Below are positions 34,740 to 44,224 of a stretch of 64,000 bases of DNA, piece by piece. The notes beneath the pieces are model-generated. The model was not told the origin of the DNA and did not search any database. It saw only the letters and a list, made by a program, of their open reading frames with translations. Position 1 is the first letter of the stretch. Each line of letters starts with the position of its first letter. The DNA comes from an uncultured Pelagibacteraceae bacterium. GTDB lineage: Bacteria; Pseudomonadota; Alphaproteobacteria; Pelagibacterales; Pelagibacteraceae. The position numbers and the translations under genes were made by a program. The stretch covers positions 40,199-104,198 of the forward strand of contig CACBMB010000006.1 of NCBI GenBank assembly GCA_902540275.1, in the 5' to 3' direction.

Positions 34740-35911
34740 GATTTTAGCGCTCTTATACCAGGAATTTCTTTACCTTCAAGATATTCTAAGAAAGCTCCAC
34801 CTGCAGTTGAAACAAAATCTAATTTTTTAAGTGCATTAATTTTATTTATAACTGCAATTGTATCTCCACCACCAGCCACAGAGTAAATCTTATTTCCTAA
34901 ACTTACAATTTTTTTAGCAATCTCTTCACTACCAATTGCAAAATTGGAATTTTCAAAGTAACCAGCTGGTCCATTCCATAAGACCGTTTTACTGTTATCT
35001 AAAATTGAATTAATTAAATTTATTGTTTCTGGCCCGATATCTAAAATTATATCGTCATCTAGTATATTAGATAAATCTTTAATTTTTGCTTTATCATTTA
35101 GTTTTTTTCCTACAGCAACATCTTTTGGAAAAATAATTTCACATGCATTTTGTTTGGCTAATGAAAAAATTTCCTCAACTATATTGTTACAATTATTTTC
35201 TATTATTGAATTTCCTATGTTAAAACCCTTATATTTAATAATATTGTTGGCCATAGCTCCGACAATTATAATATTTTCAAATCTTGGTATTAAATTTTTA
35301 ATTACACTTATTTTAGTAGAAATTTTTGAACCACCTATAATACATGCAATAGGTTTTTTTATATCTGTAGTAACCTTTTTAAGAGCATTTACTTCTGCAT
35401 TCATTTGAATACCACAATATGAAGGTAAAAATTTTGTTATTTTGTCCACAGATGTGTGCTTTCTGTGTGAGCAAGAAAAAGCATCATTAACAAATATTTC
35501 ACCAAAACTAGATAATTTTCTTGCAAATTCCTCATCATTTCTTTCTTCTTGTTCATAAAATCTTATGTTTTCTAGAAAAAAAATCTTATTACTGTTATTT
35601 TCTGTAAATAAGCTAGGATTAATATCAAATATTTTTTTTTTAATTAATTTCACTTCTATCTTTAATTTTGCTGACAGATATTCACATACAGGTAACATCG
35701 ATAATTTTGAGTCAATTCTACCATTAGGTCTTCCAATATGAGAAATTATGATAATTTGAGAATTTTTTTCTATTAAATATTTCAATGTTGGTAAAATTTT
35801 ATCAATTCTAGTTGTGTCTGTAATTTTACAATCTTTAAGAGGAACATTTAAATCAAGTCTTAACAAAATTTTTTTTTTATTTAAATCACTTAAATCCTCA
35901 ATTTTTTTCAT
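34736..35911 (-). CDS. pgk: Phosphoglycerate kinase
   Basis: 391-residue kinase interconverting 1,3-bisphosphoglycerate and 3-phosphoglycerate with ADP/ATP. KKILLRLDLNVPLKD (13-27) and IISHIGRPNGRIDSK (54-68) form the substrate side. GGSKISTKI (192-200), VLWNGPAGYFE (307-317) and AGGGDTIAVI near 344 form the nucleotide side. Length and motifs are canonical. It lies between gap (9 nt) and fba (four-bp overlap). Confidence 0.96.
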   Translation of the reverse strand: MKKIEDLSDLNKKKILLRLDLNVPLKDCKITDTTRIDKILPTLKYLIEKNSQIIIISHIGRPNGRIDSKLSMLPVCEYLSAKLKIEVKLIKKKIFDINPSLFTENNSNKIFFLENIRFYEQEERNDEEFARKLSSFGEIFVNDAFSCSHRKHTSVDKITKFLPSYCGIQMNAEVNALKKVTTDIKKPIACIIGGSKISTKISVIKNLIPRFENIIIVGAMANNIIKYKGFNIGNSIIENNCNNIVEEIFSLAKQNACEIIFPKDVAVGKKLNDKAKIKDLSNILDDDIILDIGPETINLINSILDNSKTVLWNGPAGYFENSNFAIGSEEIAKKIVSLGNKIYSVAGGGDTIAVINKINALKKLDFVSTAGGAFLEYLEGKEIPGIRALKS

Positions 35912-35919
35912 TGAATTTT

Positions 35920-36924
35920 TTAGTTGAAGTTCTTATGTAAATATATAGCTATATCAGACATTCTATTTGAGAAACCCCATTCGTTATCGTACCAAGCAGA
36001 AATTTTGCCCATATTTTTACCAACTACTTTAGTTAAGTTTATGTCAATGATTGAGGATGCTGGGTTATGATTAAAATCAATAGACACAAGTTTTTCTTTT
36101 GTTATTTCGAGAATTTTATTTTTTTTACTAAAGTTTTGAAATGCTGAATTAATTTTTTCAATACTTAAATCTTTTTTTGTACAAAATACTAGCTCAATCA
36201 AGGAAACATTAGGGGTAGGGACTCTCATGGCCACACCTTCCAACTTTCCTTTCAGAGCAGGTATAATTTCACCAATAGCTTTAGATGCTCCGGTCGAAGT
36301 TGGTACTATAGATTGGCTAGCAGATCTTGCTCTTCTAGGATCTTTATGAGAATTATCTAAAATTCTTTGATCGCTTGTGAAGGCATGGATGGTTGTCATA
36401 AAACCTTTTTCAATTCCAAAATTTTCATTTAGAACGTACGCAACTGGTGCCAGACAATTTGTAGTACAAGATGCAGCAGAAATAACTTTATCTTTTTTTT
36501 TTAATTCTGACTCATTTACTCCAAATACGATAGTTTTATCTGCATTTTTACATGGAGCTGAAACTATTACTTTTTTTGCTCCATTATTAAGATGTGGTAA
36601 TAATTTTTCTTTAGAATTAAATTTACCTGTACACTCAAAGACATAATCAACACCATATTTTTTCCAGTTAATATTATCTATTTTAGTCTCCTGACTAAAG
36701 GTAATTTTATTTTTATTGATAATCAGGCTGTTTTCATCAAAATTAACTTCACCTTTAAATTTACCGTGTATTGAGTCATATTTTAAAAGAGAAGAGCAAG
36801 TTTCGGGGTTAGTCCTGTTATTTATATGTTTAATTTCAATACTTTTGTTTTTATTTTCAATAATTGATCGGACGATCATCCTTCCTATTCTACCCATCCC
36901 ATTAATTCCAACTTTTATAGTCAT
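35920..36924 (-). CDS. gap: Glyceraldehyde-3-phosphate dehydrogenase, type I
   Basis: 334-residue enzyme that oxidises glyceraldehyde-3-phosphate to 1,3-bisphosphoglycerate. INGMGRIGR (7-15) is the dinucleotide fold, SAASCTTNC (149-157) carries catalytic Cys153, and the [11 protein letters not shown] and [11 protein letters not shown] segments are standard. At the end of the second beta strand the sequence reads IKHINN (31-36), so the position that is usually an aspartate selecting NAD is Asn36. This may relax preference toward NADP, an inference from the family. It overlaps tkt by four bases. Confidence 0.96.
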   Translation of the reverse strand: MTIKVGINGMGRIGRMIVRSIIENKNKSIEIKHINNRTNPETCSSLLKYDSIHGKFKGEVNFDENSLIINKNKITFSQETKIDNINWKKYGVDYVFECTGKFNSKEKLLPHLNNGAKKVIVSAPCKNADKTIVFGVNESELKKKDKVISAASCTTNCLAPVAYVLNENFGIEKGFMTTIHAFTSDQRILDNSHKDPRRARSASQSIVPTSTGASKAIGEIIPALKGKLEGVAMRVPTPNVSLIELVFCTKKDLSIEKINSAFQNFSKKNKILEITKEKLVSIDFNHNPASSIIDINLTKVVGKNMGKISAWYDNEWGFSNRMSDIAIYLHKNFN

Positions 36925-38861
36925 AATTTTTCTTTAATCTTTTTTGTTATATTTTCAGAATTTAATTTGAAGTGATTGTAGATATCTTTGTATGGAGCAC
37001 TTTTACCAAAATCATTTATTCCAAAATTTAATCCATTTTTACCAGTATACTTTTTCCAATAATGTGTTTCAGAAGCTTCAATTGAAATAACTAACTTAGT
37101 TTCATTCAAAATTTTATTTTTGTAGCTTTCATTTTGTTGATCAAACAATTTTTGGCAGGGCATCGATATTATTTTGGAATAAATGCCATCTGTGGCTAAT
37201 TTATGACTAACTTCTCTTGCCAAACTAGTTTCAGATCCAGTTGCTATAATTGTAACACTTATATTATCTCCAGTTCTTAAAATTTCGTAAGCCCCACTCG
37301 ATGACATATTTTTAGAGGAATTCTTTACTCTTACAGGATTAATTCCCTGTCTGGTTAAAGCTATAACGCTTGGTGTACTTTTACTTTTAAGTGCTAATTC
37401 CCAACATTCAAAAGTTTCAATAAGATCTGAAGGTCTAAATACATTTAAATTTGGAATTGATCTTAGACTTGTTAATTGTTCTATTGGTTGATGTGTTGGA
37501 CCATCTTCTCCTAACCCGATGGAATCATGTGTGAATATGTAAATAACTCTTTGCTTCATCATTGCAGCTAATCTGATTGATGGTTTACAATAATCACTGA
37601 ATATTAGAAAAGTTCCACCGTAAGGAATTAAATCACTATGTAACGCTATACCATTCATTATTCCACACATAGCATGTTCTCTAACACCATAATGAATGTA
37701 GTTTCCTGAAAAATTACCTGGCTTAATTATTTTATGATTTTTTGTTTTAGTATTATTTGAGCCAGCTAAATCAGCTGAACCACCAATTAAATTTGGTAAT
37801 TTAGTTGCAATATCCAAAAACATCTCAGAAGTTTTTCTTGTAGCTATTGACTTTAAATTTTTTAAATATTTATTTTTTATCTTTTCAATTTGATTTTTTA
37901 GAGAAGCCATGTTGTTATTATGGAAATTAAATTTAAATTTTTTCTCATGTTTTCTTGCCTTTTGTTCTGCTTTTTTTCCTATATTTCTCCATTCAATTAA
38001 TAAATAATCTGGAATTTTAAAAGGTTCATAACTCCATTTTAATTTTTTTCTAACTAACTTAATTTCATCGTCACCTAGCGGACTTCCATGTGATGATGCT
38101 TTTCCACTTTTATTAGGTGATCCATAGCCAATTGTTGTTTTACAAGAGATCGCAATTGGTTTATTAGATTTTTGAGCTTTTTTTAAAGCTTTTGAAATTT
38201 CATTATAGTTATGACCATTAATTTTAAGATAATTCCATCCATAACTTTTAAATCTTTTTTCATGATCATCTGAAACAGCTAAATTTGTAGGGCCATCAAT
38301 TGAAATAGAATTATTATCAAATAATAAAACAAGATTTTTTAATTTTAAATGTCCAGCTAAACTTAAGGCTTCATGACTTATGCCTTCCATTAAACAACCA
38401 TCACCTGCTAATACATAAGTTTTATGATTAATTTTTTTTTTCCCAAACTTATTTTTAAGAATTTCTTCTGAAATTGCAAAACCAACCGCATTAGAAATTC
38501 CTTGTCCTAAAGGACCTGTAGTAGTTTCAATGCCGGAATTGGGGTGGTATTCAGGATGACCTGCACATATCGATTTTATTTGTCTAAAGTTTTTTATATC
38601 TTTTAAAGAAACACTTTTATAACCAGTAAGGTATAGCAAAGAGTAAAGAAGCATTGAACCATGACCTGCTGAGAGAACAAATCTATCTCTATTTATCCAA
38701 CTAGGATTTTTTGGATTAAAATTTAAAAAATCTTTAACAAGAACTGTTGCTACATCGGCCATTCCCATCGGCATTCCAGGATGTCCCGAATTTGCTTTTT
38801 GAACTGCATCAATTGACAAAAACCTTATACAATTAGCCAATTCTTTATAATGTTTGCTCAA
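36921..38861 (-). CDS. tkt: Transketolase
   Basis: 646-residue thiamine-diphosphate enzyme of the pentose phosphate pathway that moves two-carbon units between sugar phosphates. [12 protein letters not shown] (26-37), the ThDP motif GDGCLMEG (near 154-161) and the YGVREHAM segment near 393 are family signatures, with the [15 protein letters not shown] loop near 465. It is the first gene of the minus-strand carbon operon. A 55-bp gap separates it from the divergent ZauP-like gene. Confidence 0.96.
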   Translation of the reverse strand: MSKHYKELANCIRFLSIDAVQKANSGHPGMPMGMADVATVLVKDFLNFNPKNPSWINRDRFVLSAGHGSMLLYSLLYLTGYKSVSLKDIKNFRQIKSICAGHPEYHPNSGIETTTGPLGQGISNAVGFAISEEILKNKFGKKKINHKTYVLAGDGCLMEGISHEALSLAGHLKLKNLVLLFDNNSISIDGPTNLAVSDDHEKRFKSYGWNYLKINGHNYNEISKALKKAQKSNKPIAISCKTTIGYGSPNKSGKASSHGSPLGDDEIKLVRKKLKWSYEPFKIPDYLLIEWRNIGKKAEQKARKHEKKFKFNFHNNNMASLKNQIEKIKNKYLKNLKSIATRKTSEMFLDIATKLPNLIGGSADLAGSNNTKTKNHKIIKPGNFSGNYIHYGVREHAMCGIMNGIALHSDLIPYGGTFLIFSDYCKPSIRLAAMMKQRVIYIFTHDSIGLGEDGPTHQPIEQLTSLRSIPNLNVFRPSDLIETFECWELALKSKSTPSVIALTRQGINPVRVKNSSKNMSSSGAYEILRTGDNISVTIIATGSETSLAREVSHKLATDGIYSKIISMPCQKLFDQQNESYKNKILNETKLVISIEASETHYWKKYTGKNGLNFGINDFGKSAPYKDIYNHFKLNSENITKKIKEKL

Positions 38862-38916
38862 AAAATTATCCTGTCTAGACTAAGAAGATTCTATTTAATA
38901 ATATGATTATATATAT

Positions 38917-39240
38917 ATGAATTCTGTGATCGAAAAAGAAAAAAAACTTAATTTAGCGTTAACAAAATTAAAAAATTTAAATCTTAAAAACCCAGATATA
39001 AAAAAAAACATTGAAAATTTAAATATGCAAAAGAATCAATTAGAAATTGAAAAACAACAATTAGAGGAAAAATATAAAAGTTTATATGACGACTATCATG
39101 ATTTAAGTAAAAAATTACGGGATTTCCAAAATCAAGAAATAATTGAACAAAAAAAACAAACTGAATTTACAGAAAAAATTGATGAATTAAATCAAGAAAC
39201 AGATAGTTTATTAGAGGAAATAGATAAATGGCAAACGTAA
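38917..39240 (+). CDS. ZauP-like coiled-coil protein upstream of ZapA
   Basis: 107-residue protein that is almost entirely a charged coiled coil (about residues 5-105), with no membrane segment. It overlaps zapA by 13 bp. In Caulobacter a coiled-coil partner, ZauP (ZapA upstream protein, DUF4164-type), is encoded in the same place and works with ZapA to focus the Z-ring. Position and predicted structure support the same role here. The sequence is too low in complexity to prove homology by eye. Confidence 0.65.
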   Translation: MNSVIEKEKKLNLALTKLKNLNLKNPDIKKNIENLNMQKNQLEIEKQQLEEKYKSLYDDYHDLSKKLRDFQNQEIIEQKKQTEFTEKIDELNQETDSLLEEIDKWQT

Positions 39241-39671
39241 GTATTAAGTTTAATGGCAAAGATTTTATATTGTCGTGTGAAGATGGACAAGAAGAGCATT
39301 TAGAGGAGCTGTTAATTCAGATAAATCAAAAGTTTAACAATTTAAAAAATGATTTGGGAAATTTGGGAGAAAATAAACTTTTATTAATAACTGCAGTAAA
39401 AGTAATGGACGAATATTACGAAACTAAAAAAAAAGTTGATCAAAAGAAAGATGAGTTAAAAAATCTTTCTGATAAGTTCAAAGAATTAAAAACACTTATA
39501 TACGAGTATCGAGACAAAAAAGAAACTGAGATCAGTGAATTGAATCTAGATCATCATAAACTTAAAAATGAGATGGAAATGAGTAGAAAAAATTATGAAA
39601 AATTCCTAGATGAAGCAACAGAAGAAATCTCAAGTTTTGTTGAAAAAGCTAATATAGAAAGCCTATCTTAA
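39228..39671 (+). CDS. zapA: Cell division protein ZapA
   Basis: 147-residue FtsZ-ring stabiliser. The N-terminal globular part has VSIKFNGKDFILSCEDGQE (4-22) and a LLLITAVKVMDEYYE helix (50-64), the conserved ZapA core. Beyond about residue 65 it continues as a long coiled coil that is longer than in many relatives (usually about 100-130 residues in total). It overlaps the ZauP-like gene, implying equimolar production. It is followed after only ten nt by fau, leaving no room for the 6S RNA often found at this junction. Confidence 0.9.
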   Translation: MANVSIKFNGKDFILSCEDGQEEHLEELLIQINQKFNNLKNDLGNLGENKLLLITAVKVMDEYYETKKKVDQKKDELKNLSDKFKELKTLIYEYRDKKETEISELNLDHHKLKNEMEMSRKNYEKFLDEATEEISSFVEKANIESLS

Positions 39672-39681
39672 TTAATTTCTT

Positions 39682-40227
39682 GTGAAAAAATCTGACATTA
39701 GAAAAAAAATATTAAAAATGAGAAAAAAAGGATACCAAAAAAAATCAGAAATTAGTTTTGATTATTTATTAAAATATTTAAAAAAAAATGGAGTAAATGG
39801 TAAATTAATAGGTGGATACTATCCTTATAATTATGAGGTAAATGTAATAAATATTTTAGAAAAATTTGAGAGAAAAAATTATTTGATTTCATTACCTAAA
39901 ATAAAAAAAAATTACAGTATGGACTTTTTTTATTGGTCAACAAAAGATCCTCTAGAAATAAATAAATATGGAATTCCAGAACCAATCTCAAAAAACATAA
40001 AATATCCAGATATTTTATTAATTCCTCTTGTAGCTTTTGACAAGTTTTTTAATAGAGTTGGGTATGGAGGAGGATTTTACGATAGATATATTAAAAAATT
40101 AAAAAAAAGAAAAAAAATAGTTACTATAGGGTTAGCTTACTCATTTCAAAAAGTTAAGAAAATACCTATCAATGATACTGATATAAAATTAGATTTTATT
40201 ATTACAGAGAAAAATAAAATAAAATGA
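39682..40227 (+). CDS. fau: 5-formyltetrahydrofolate cyclo-ligase
   Basis: 181-residue ATP-dependent enzyme converting 5-formyl-THF to 5,10-methenyl-THF. The signature VGYGGGFYDRY (125-135) and the preceding ILLIPLVAFD strand (111-120) are intact. It starts at a GTG ten nt after zapA, a neighbour conserved across proteobacteria, and overlaps the next gene by four bases. It belongs to folate one-carbon recycling, which SAR11 uses heavily for oxidising methylated compounds. Confidence 0.92.
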   Translation: MKKSDIRKKILKMRKKGYQKKSEISFDYLLKYLKKNGVNGKLIGGYYPYNYEVNVINILEKFERKNYLISLPKIKKNYSMDFFYWSTKDPLEINKYGIPEPISKNIKYPDILLIPLVAFDKFFNRVGYGGGFYDRYIKKLKKRKKIVTIGLAYSFQKVKKIPINDTDIKLDFIITEKNKIK

Positions 40228-41027
40228 GAATATTATTTTTGGGAGATGTAGTTGGTTTGTCAGGTTGTTCAAAAATAATTAAGAGCCTATCAAGTCAAAT
40301 CAAAATGAAAAAGATAGATTTTGTAATTGTTAATGGTGAAAATGCAGATGAAACTGGAGTAGGATTAACAAAAGAAATTTGTCAAAATTTATTTAGTTGT
40401 GGTGTAAATGTAATTACAACTGGCAATCATGTTTGGGATCAAAAAAATATTATGAACTTTATCGAAAAAGAAAATAGATTATTAAGACCACAAAATTTAT
40501 TTGAACCAGCTCCTGGAAAGGGTTTTGAAATTTTCACAATCTCAACAAAAGTAAAAATTGGTGTTCTAAATTTGATGGGAAATGTTTTTATGAAAAAATG
40601 TAACGATGTTTTTGAAGTATCAAAAAAATTTGTGGACATGTATAAGCTGAAAAAAGACTATGATTTTCTTGTAGTTGATTTTCATGGAGAAATTACAAGT
40701 GAAAAAAATGCAATTGGACATTTTTTTGATGGTAAAGCAACTCTTGTAGTTGGAACCCACACACATATTCCAACCAATGACGCAAGAGTTCTTAAGAATG
40801 GTACTGCTTATCAAACTGATGCAGGTATGTGTGGTGATTACGACTCAGTAATTGGAATGAATAAAGAAAATTCAATAAATAGATTTATGAAAAAAGACTC
40901 AGTTAAACACTTTCCTTCGCAAGGTGAAGCTACTTTGAGTGGTGTAATTGTTGATTGTGATATCGAAACTGGATTAGCAAAAAAAGTGAATAGTTATATT
41001 TTTGGAGGTCATTTAGTTAATACATAA
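40224..41027 (+). CDS. YmdB-family metallophosphoesterase (TIGR00282)
   Basis: 267-residue calcineurin-like phosphoesterase of the TIGR00282/YmdB type. LFLGDVVG (4-11), NGENADET (37-44) and TTGNHVWD (64-71) supply the metal ligands, and the later DFHGEITSEK and VVGTHTHIPT motifs complete the site. Relatives in Bacillus and Deinococcus act as 2',3'-cyclic nucleotide phosphodiesterases. The physiological role in alphaproteobacteria is not settled. It lies between fau and yebC in one operon. Confidence 0.87.
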   Translation: MRILFLGDVVGLSGCSKIIKSLSSQIKMKKIDFVIVNGENADETGVGLTKEICQNLFSCGVNVITTGNHVWDQKNIMNFIEKENRLLRPQNLFEPAPGKGFEIFTISTKVKIGVLNLMGNVFMKKCNDVFEVSKKFVDMYKLKKDYDFLVVDFHGEITSEKNAIGHFFDGKATLVVGTHTHIPTNDARVLKNGTAYQTDAGMCGDYDSVIGMNKENSINRFMKKDSVKHFPSQGEATLSGVIVDCDIETGLAKKVNSYIFGGHLVNT

Positions 41028-41032
41028 TTTAT

Positions 41033-41755
41033 ATGGCAGGTCATTCACATTGGGCAGGGATTAAACATAAAAAAGGTAAAGCTGATAAGCTTAGATCTAA
41101 GATATTTTCAAAAATATCAAAAGAAATTACTGTCGCTGCAAAATTAGGTGATAAAGATCCATCAATGAATCCTAGGTTAAGATCTGCAATACAAGCAGCA
41201 AGATCTGCTAATATGCCAAAAGACAATATTACTAGAGCTATAGATAAATCATCAGCAAATACAGAAACTAATTTTGAAAATTTAAGATATGAGGGGTTTG
41301 GTCCTGAAAAAGTAGCTATAATAGTTGAAGCTTTGACAGACAATAAAAATAGAACTGCATCAAAAATAAGAACTATCTTTCAAAAAGCAGGTGGCAGTTT
41401 AGGCACTCAAGGTTCTGCTTCTCATAATTTTAATCAATTGGGTGTGATTAGAATAGATAAAAAAGAGATTTCAGACGAAAATGTTTTTGAGCTTGCAATA
41501 GATGCTGGTGCTGATGAATGTAAATCAAATAATGAATTTCATGAGATACAATGTAAAGTAAGTGAAATATATAATATAAAAAAAGAGTTAGAAAAAAAAA
41601 TTACAAATTTTATTTCTACAGAAATTGAGTGGATACCACTCAATAATGTAAAAGTTTCAAAAGAAAAAAATGAGGAATTAACAAACCTTTTAGAAACTTT
41701 AGAGGATGAAGATGACGTTCAAAATATATATTCAAATGCAAAATTTAATGAATAA
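41033..41755 (+). CDS. yebC: YebC/PmpR-family protein
   Basis: 240-residue protein beginning MAGHSHWAGIKHKKGKADK, the invariant YebC start. Family members were described as transcriptional regulators (PmpR) and more recently as translation factors that relieve ribosome stalling. IRTIFQKAGGSLGTQGS near 117-133 and the acidic C-terminus are canonical. It precedes a RuvC-like gene, as in most alphaproteobacteria. Confidence 0.95.
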   Translation: MAGHSHWAGIKHKKGKADKLRSKIFSKISKEITVAAKLGDKDPSMNPRLRSAIQAARSANMPKDNITRAIDKSSANTETNFENLRYEGFGPEKVAIIVEALTDNKNRTASKIRTIFQKAGGSLGTQGSASHNFNQLGVIRIDKKEISDENVFELAIDAGADECKSNNEFHEIQCKVSEIYNIKKELEKKITNFISTEIEWIPLNNVKVSKEKNEELTNLLETLEDEDDVQNIYSNAKFNE

Positions 41756-41758
41756 TTT

Positions 41759-42253
41759 ATGTTAATAATCGGAATAGACCCTGGTATTTCTGGATCGATT
41801 TCTTTTTTAGATGATGGAAAAATTATTGAAGTGATCGAGATGCCTACTATGGCTGAGGGAAAAAAAAATAAAAAACAGGTTAATGGTTCACAAATTTATA
41901 ATGAAATATTGAGAATGATTAAAAAATTTGGAAAAGATGATATAAGAGTTGTTATTGAGCAAGTATCTGCAATGCCTGGCCAAGGTGTTACCAGTATGTT
42001 TAATTTTGGTCAATCTTTTGGAATTCTAAAAGGGATTTGTTCTGCAATGAAATTACCAATGTATTTTGTAAGACCTTCTAAATGGAAAAAGTACTTTAAT
42101 CTCATTAATTCAGAGAAAGATGCAAGTAGAACAAGAGCGATTGAAATTTTTCCTTATTTTTCCTCTCAATTATCAAAAAAAAAGGATTCAAATAAAGCAG
42201 ATGCTATTTTAATTGCTAGTTTTTATTACGAAACTTACAAAATAGATGATTAA
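41759..42253 (+). CDS. ruvC: RuvC-like Holliday junction resolvase
   Basis: 164-residue RNase H-fold nuclease expected to cut Holliday junctions. GIDPG (5-9) gives the first catalytic Asp, VIEQVSAMPGQG (71-82) the Glu, and DSNKADAILIA (142-152) the last Asp. The MPGQGVTSMFNFGQ loop and RPSKWKK motif resemble phage-type and divergent RuvC-like proteins rather than E. coli RuvC. In the C-terminal motif an Asn appears to stand where E. coli has the third Asp. ruvA and ruvB, usually next, are absent: tolQ follows after 51 bp. Confidence 0.8.
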   Translation: MLIIGIDPGISGSISFLDDGKIIEVIEMPTMAEGKKNKKQVNGSQIYNEILRMIKKFGKDDIRVVIEQVSAMPGQGVTSMFNFGQSFGILKGICSAMKLPMYFVRPSKWKKYFNLINSEKDASRTRAIEIFPYFSSQLSKKKDSNKADAILIASFYYETYKIDD

Positions 42254-42304
42254 TCATAAAATATTAAGACAAAATCATGACACATTTAAGTGTGAGAAGA
42301 CAGC

Positions 42305-42979
42305 ATGGAAGCAGATATTTCGACTCAAGCAGTAGGATTGGCATCAAGTGCAGATTTCTCTTTAATCAATTTATTTTTTCGAGCTGATATAATAGTAAAA
42401 TCTGTAATAGTTTTACTTATAGTCTGCTCAATTTATTCATGGGCTGTTATTATTGAAAAGTTTAGATTATTTAAGAAAATAAATATGTCGACTGAAGAAT
42501 TTGAGACAAAGTTTTGGAACTCTAGATCTGCAGAATCTTTTTATAACAACCTTCCATCAAATATCGAAGACCCAATGGCATTGATTTTTAAAGATGCTAT
42601 GCAAAATTTATTAAAAAGAAGATCCAAAACAGATTTGAATAGCAGAATGACAACTATATTAGAAACAGGAATTGAAAAGCAAATTTCAAAAATCAGTAAA
42701 GGATTTACTTTTTTAGCAACAGTTGGTTCTACTGCTCCTTTTATAGGTTTATTTGGTACTGTTTGGGGTATAATGAATTCATTTCAATCAATTGCAATTT
42801 CGAGAAATACCAGTTTAGCAATTGTTGCACCTGGTATTGCAGAAGCGCTCTTTGCAACAGCACTAGGCCTTTTGGCAGCAATACCCGCTGTTGTTGCATA
42901 TAATAAATTTAATAATGACTCTATTAAATATTCCCAAAGATTAGAAAATTTTTCAAAAAGGTTTTTAACAATCATCTAA
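42305..42979 (+). CDS. tolQ: Tol-Pal system protein TolQ
   Basis: 224-residue inner-membrane stator subunit of the Tol motor that energises outer-membrane invagination at division. It has three transmembrane helices (about 31-50, 135-160, 170-197), with TVGSTAPFIGLFGTVWGIM (139-157) as the family signature and the IAEALFATALGLLAAIPAV stretch in the third helix. tolR follows after one base. It begins the tolQRAB-pal-cpoB operon. The usual leading ybgC thioesterase gene is missing here. Confidence 0.96.
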   Translation: MEADISTQAVGLASSADFSLINLFFRADIIVKSVIVLLIVCSIYSWAVIIEKFRLFKKINMSTEEFETKFWNSRSAESFYNNLPSNIEDPMALIFKDAMQNLLKRRSKTDLNSRMTTILETGIEKQISKISKGFTFLATVGSTAPFIGLFGTVWGIMNSFQSIAISRNTSLAIVAPGIAEALFATALGLLAAIPAVVAYNKFNNDSIKYSQRLENFSKRFLTII

Positions 42980-42980
42980 A

Positions 42981-43397
42981 ATGGCTTTCAAATTTAATCG
43001 TTCATCAAATGAACCAATGAGCGAAATAAACGTTACCCCATTCGTAGACGTAATGTTGGTTCTTTTGATTATATTTATGGTTACAGCACCTTTACTTACT
43101 GTTGGCGTTCAGGTTGATCTGCCTGAGAGTTCAGCAGACTCTTTACCTGAGGAAACAGAACCTTTAACATTAACAATCAATTCAAAAGGTGAAATTTTTA
43201 TTCAAGAATCCAAAGTTGAATATGAAAAAATAATAGCAAAAGTTTTAGCTGTATCAAAAAATAGAACTGATACTAGAATTTATGTTAGAGGAGATAAGAC
43301 AATTAATTATGGAAGAGTTTTGGAAATTATGGGATTATTGTCAGGTTCAGGATTCACAAAGGTAGCCCTTATTTCAGAGCCTTACAAAGAAAGGTAA
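42981..43397 (+). CDS. tolR: Tol-Pal system protein TolR
   Basis: 138-residue partner of TolQ with one N-terminal transmembrane helix (about 20-40). FVDVMLVLLIIFMVTAPLL contains Asp23, the residue expected to carry protons through the TolQ-TolR channel. The rest is a periplasmic ExbD/TolR-type domain with a DKTINYGRVLEIMG motif. Coupled to tolQ by a one-nt spacer and followed by tolA after 8 nt. Confidence 0.96.
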   Translation: MAFKFNRSSNEPMSEINVTPFVDVMLVLLIIFMVTAPLLTVGVQVDLPESSADSLPEETEPLTLTINSKGEIFIQESKVEYEKIIAKVLAVSKNRTDTRIYVRGDKTINYGRVLEIMGLLSGSGFTKVALISEPYKER

Positions 43398-43405
43398 TAG
43401 CATAA

Positions 43406-44215
43406 GTGAATAGAAGTTTAATTATATCTTCTGTTTTGCATGTTATTTTAATAATGATTACAGCTATGACTTTACCTTTTTTAGCAAAAAAACCTGTCGA
43501 TTTACCCCCTATAGTTTCAATTGAATTAATCCAAATCACTGATAAGACCAATATTCCATTTGCACCTAAGGCAAAAAAAATAATAGAAAAAATTAAGGAA
43601 AAAGAGAAAAAATTAGTTTCTGAGCAAGCGCCACCAAAAAAGGTAAAAAAAATAAAACCAGATAGTGTCCCAATGCCAGAAGATAAAGTTGAAAAAATTA
43701 AAAAAATAGAGGAAGACAAACAGAATCCAGAAAAAATTGATAATGAAGTAAAGCAAGTCTCTGAATTTGAAAAAGATGAATTATTTGATCCAAATAATAT
43801 TGCAGCTTTAATCGATAAATCTAAAGAGGAAAGCGCAGAAACAACAAATAAGACAGATAAAATTACTCAAAATCAAGAACGTAACATTGAAAATTTTGGT
43901 TTATCATTAAGTGAGGAAGATGCATTAAAAGCTCAAATATTTGGATGTTGGAGTATACCACTTGGTTTGCCATACAATGAGAATTTATTAGTTAGAATTA
44001 AATTAAAACTTAACCCTGATGGCACTGTTTCACAATCTGAAATATTGGATCATGCAAGAATGAATAAGCCAGGTCAGGGTTTTTATAAAGTATTAGCTGA
44101 AAGCGCATTAAGAGCAGTAAAATTATGCCAACCACTTAGAGTGCCAACCACTGGATATGAGAGATGGAAAGAATTACAACTTAATTTTGATGCAAGAGAG
44201 ATGTTAGAAGGGTAA
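43406..44215 (+). CDS. tolA: Tol-Pal system protein TolA
   Basis: 269-residue bitopic protein linking the TolQR motor to the outer membrane. A single transmembrane helix (about 5-25) is followed by a Lys/Glu/Pro-rich periplasmic spacer (about 45-165), which is shorter and more proline-rich than E. coli TolA. A C-terminal TonB-like domain (about 175-269) contains QIFGCWSIP and AVKLCQPLRVP, including two cysteines that may form a disulfide. The start is GTG at 43406. Its place between tolR and tolB confirms the assignment. Confidence 0.9.
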   Translation: MNRSLIISSVLHVILIMITAMTLPFLAKKPVDLPPIVSIELIQITDKTNIPFAPKAKKIIEKIKEKEKKLVSEQAPPKKVKKIKPDSVPMPEDKVEKIKKIEEDKQNPEKIDNEVKQVSEFEKDELFDPNNIAALIDKSKEESAETTNKTDKITQNQERNIENFGLSLSEEDALKAQIFGCWSIPLGLPYNENLLVRIKLKLNPDGTVSQSEILDHARMNKPGQGFYKVLAESALRAVKLCQPLRVPTTGYERWKELQLNFDAREMLEG

Positions 44216-44224
44216 TATATTTTT

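Noticed and set aside
39672..39681. Possible 6S RNA between zapA and fau
   Set aside because: Only ten bases separate the genes; a 6S RNA needs about 150-180 nt, and no hairpin is evident in the flanks.
42276..42298. Inverted-repeat-like CACATTTAAGTGTG ahead of tolQ
   Set aside because: The arms pair only over four bases, with mismatches beyond; this is too weak for an operator in such A+T-rich DNA.
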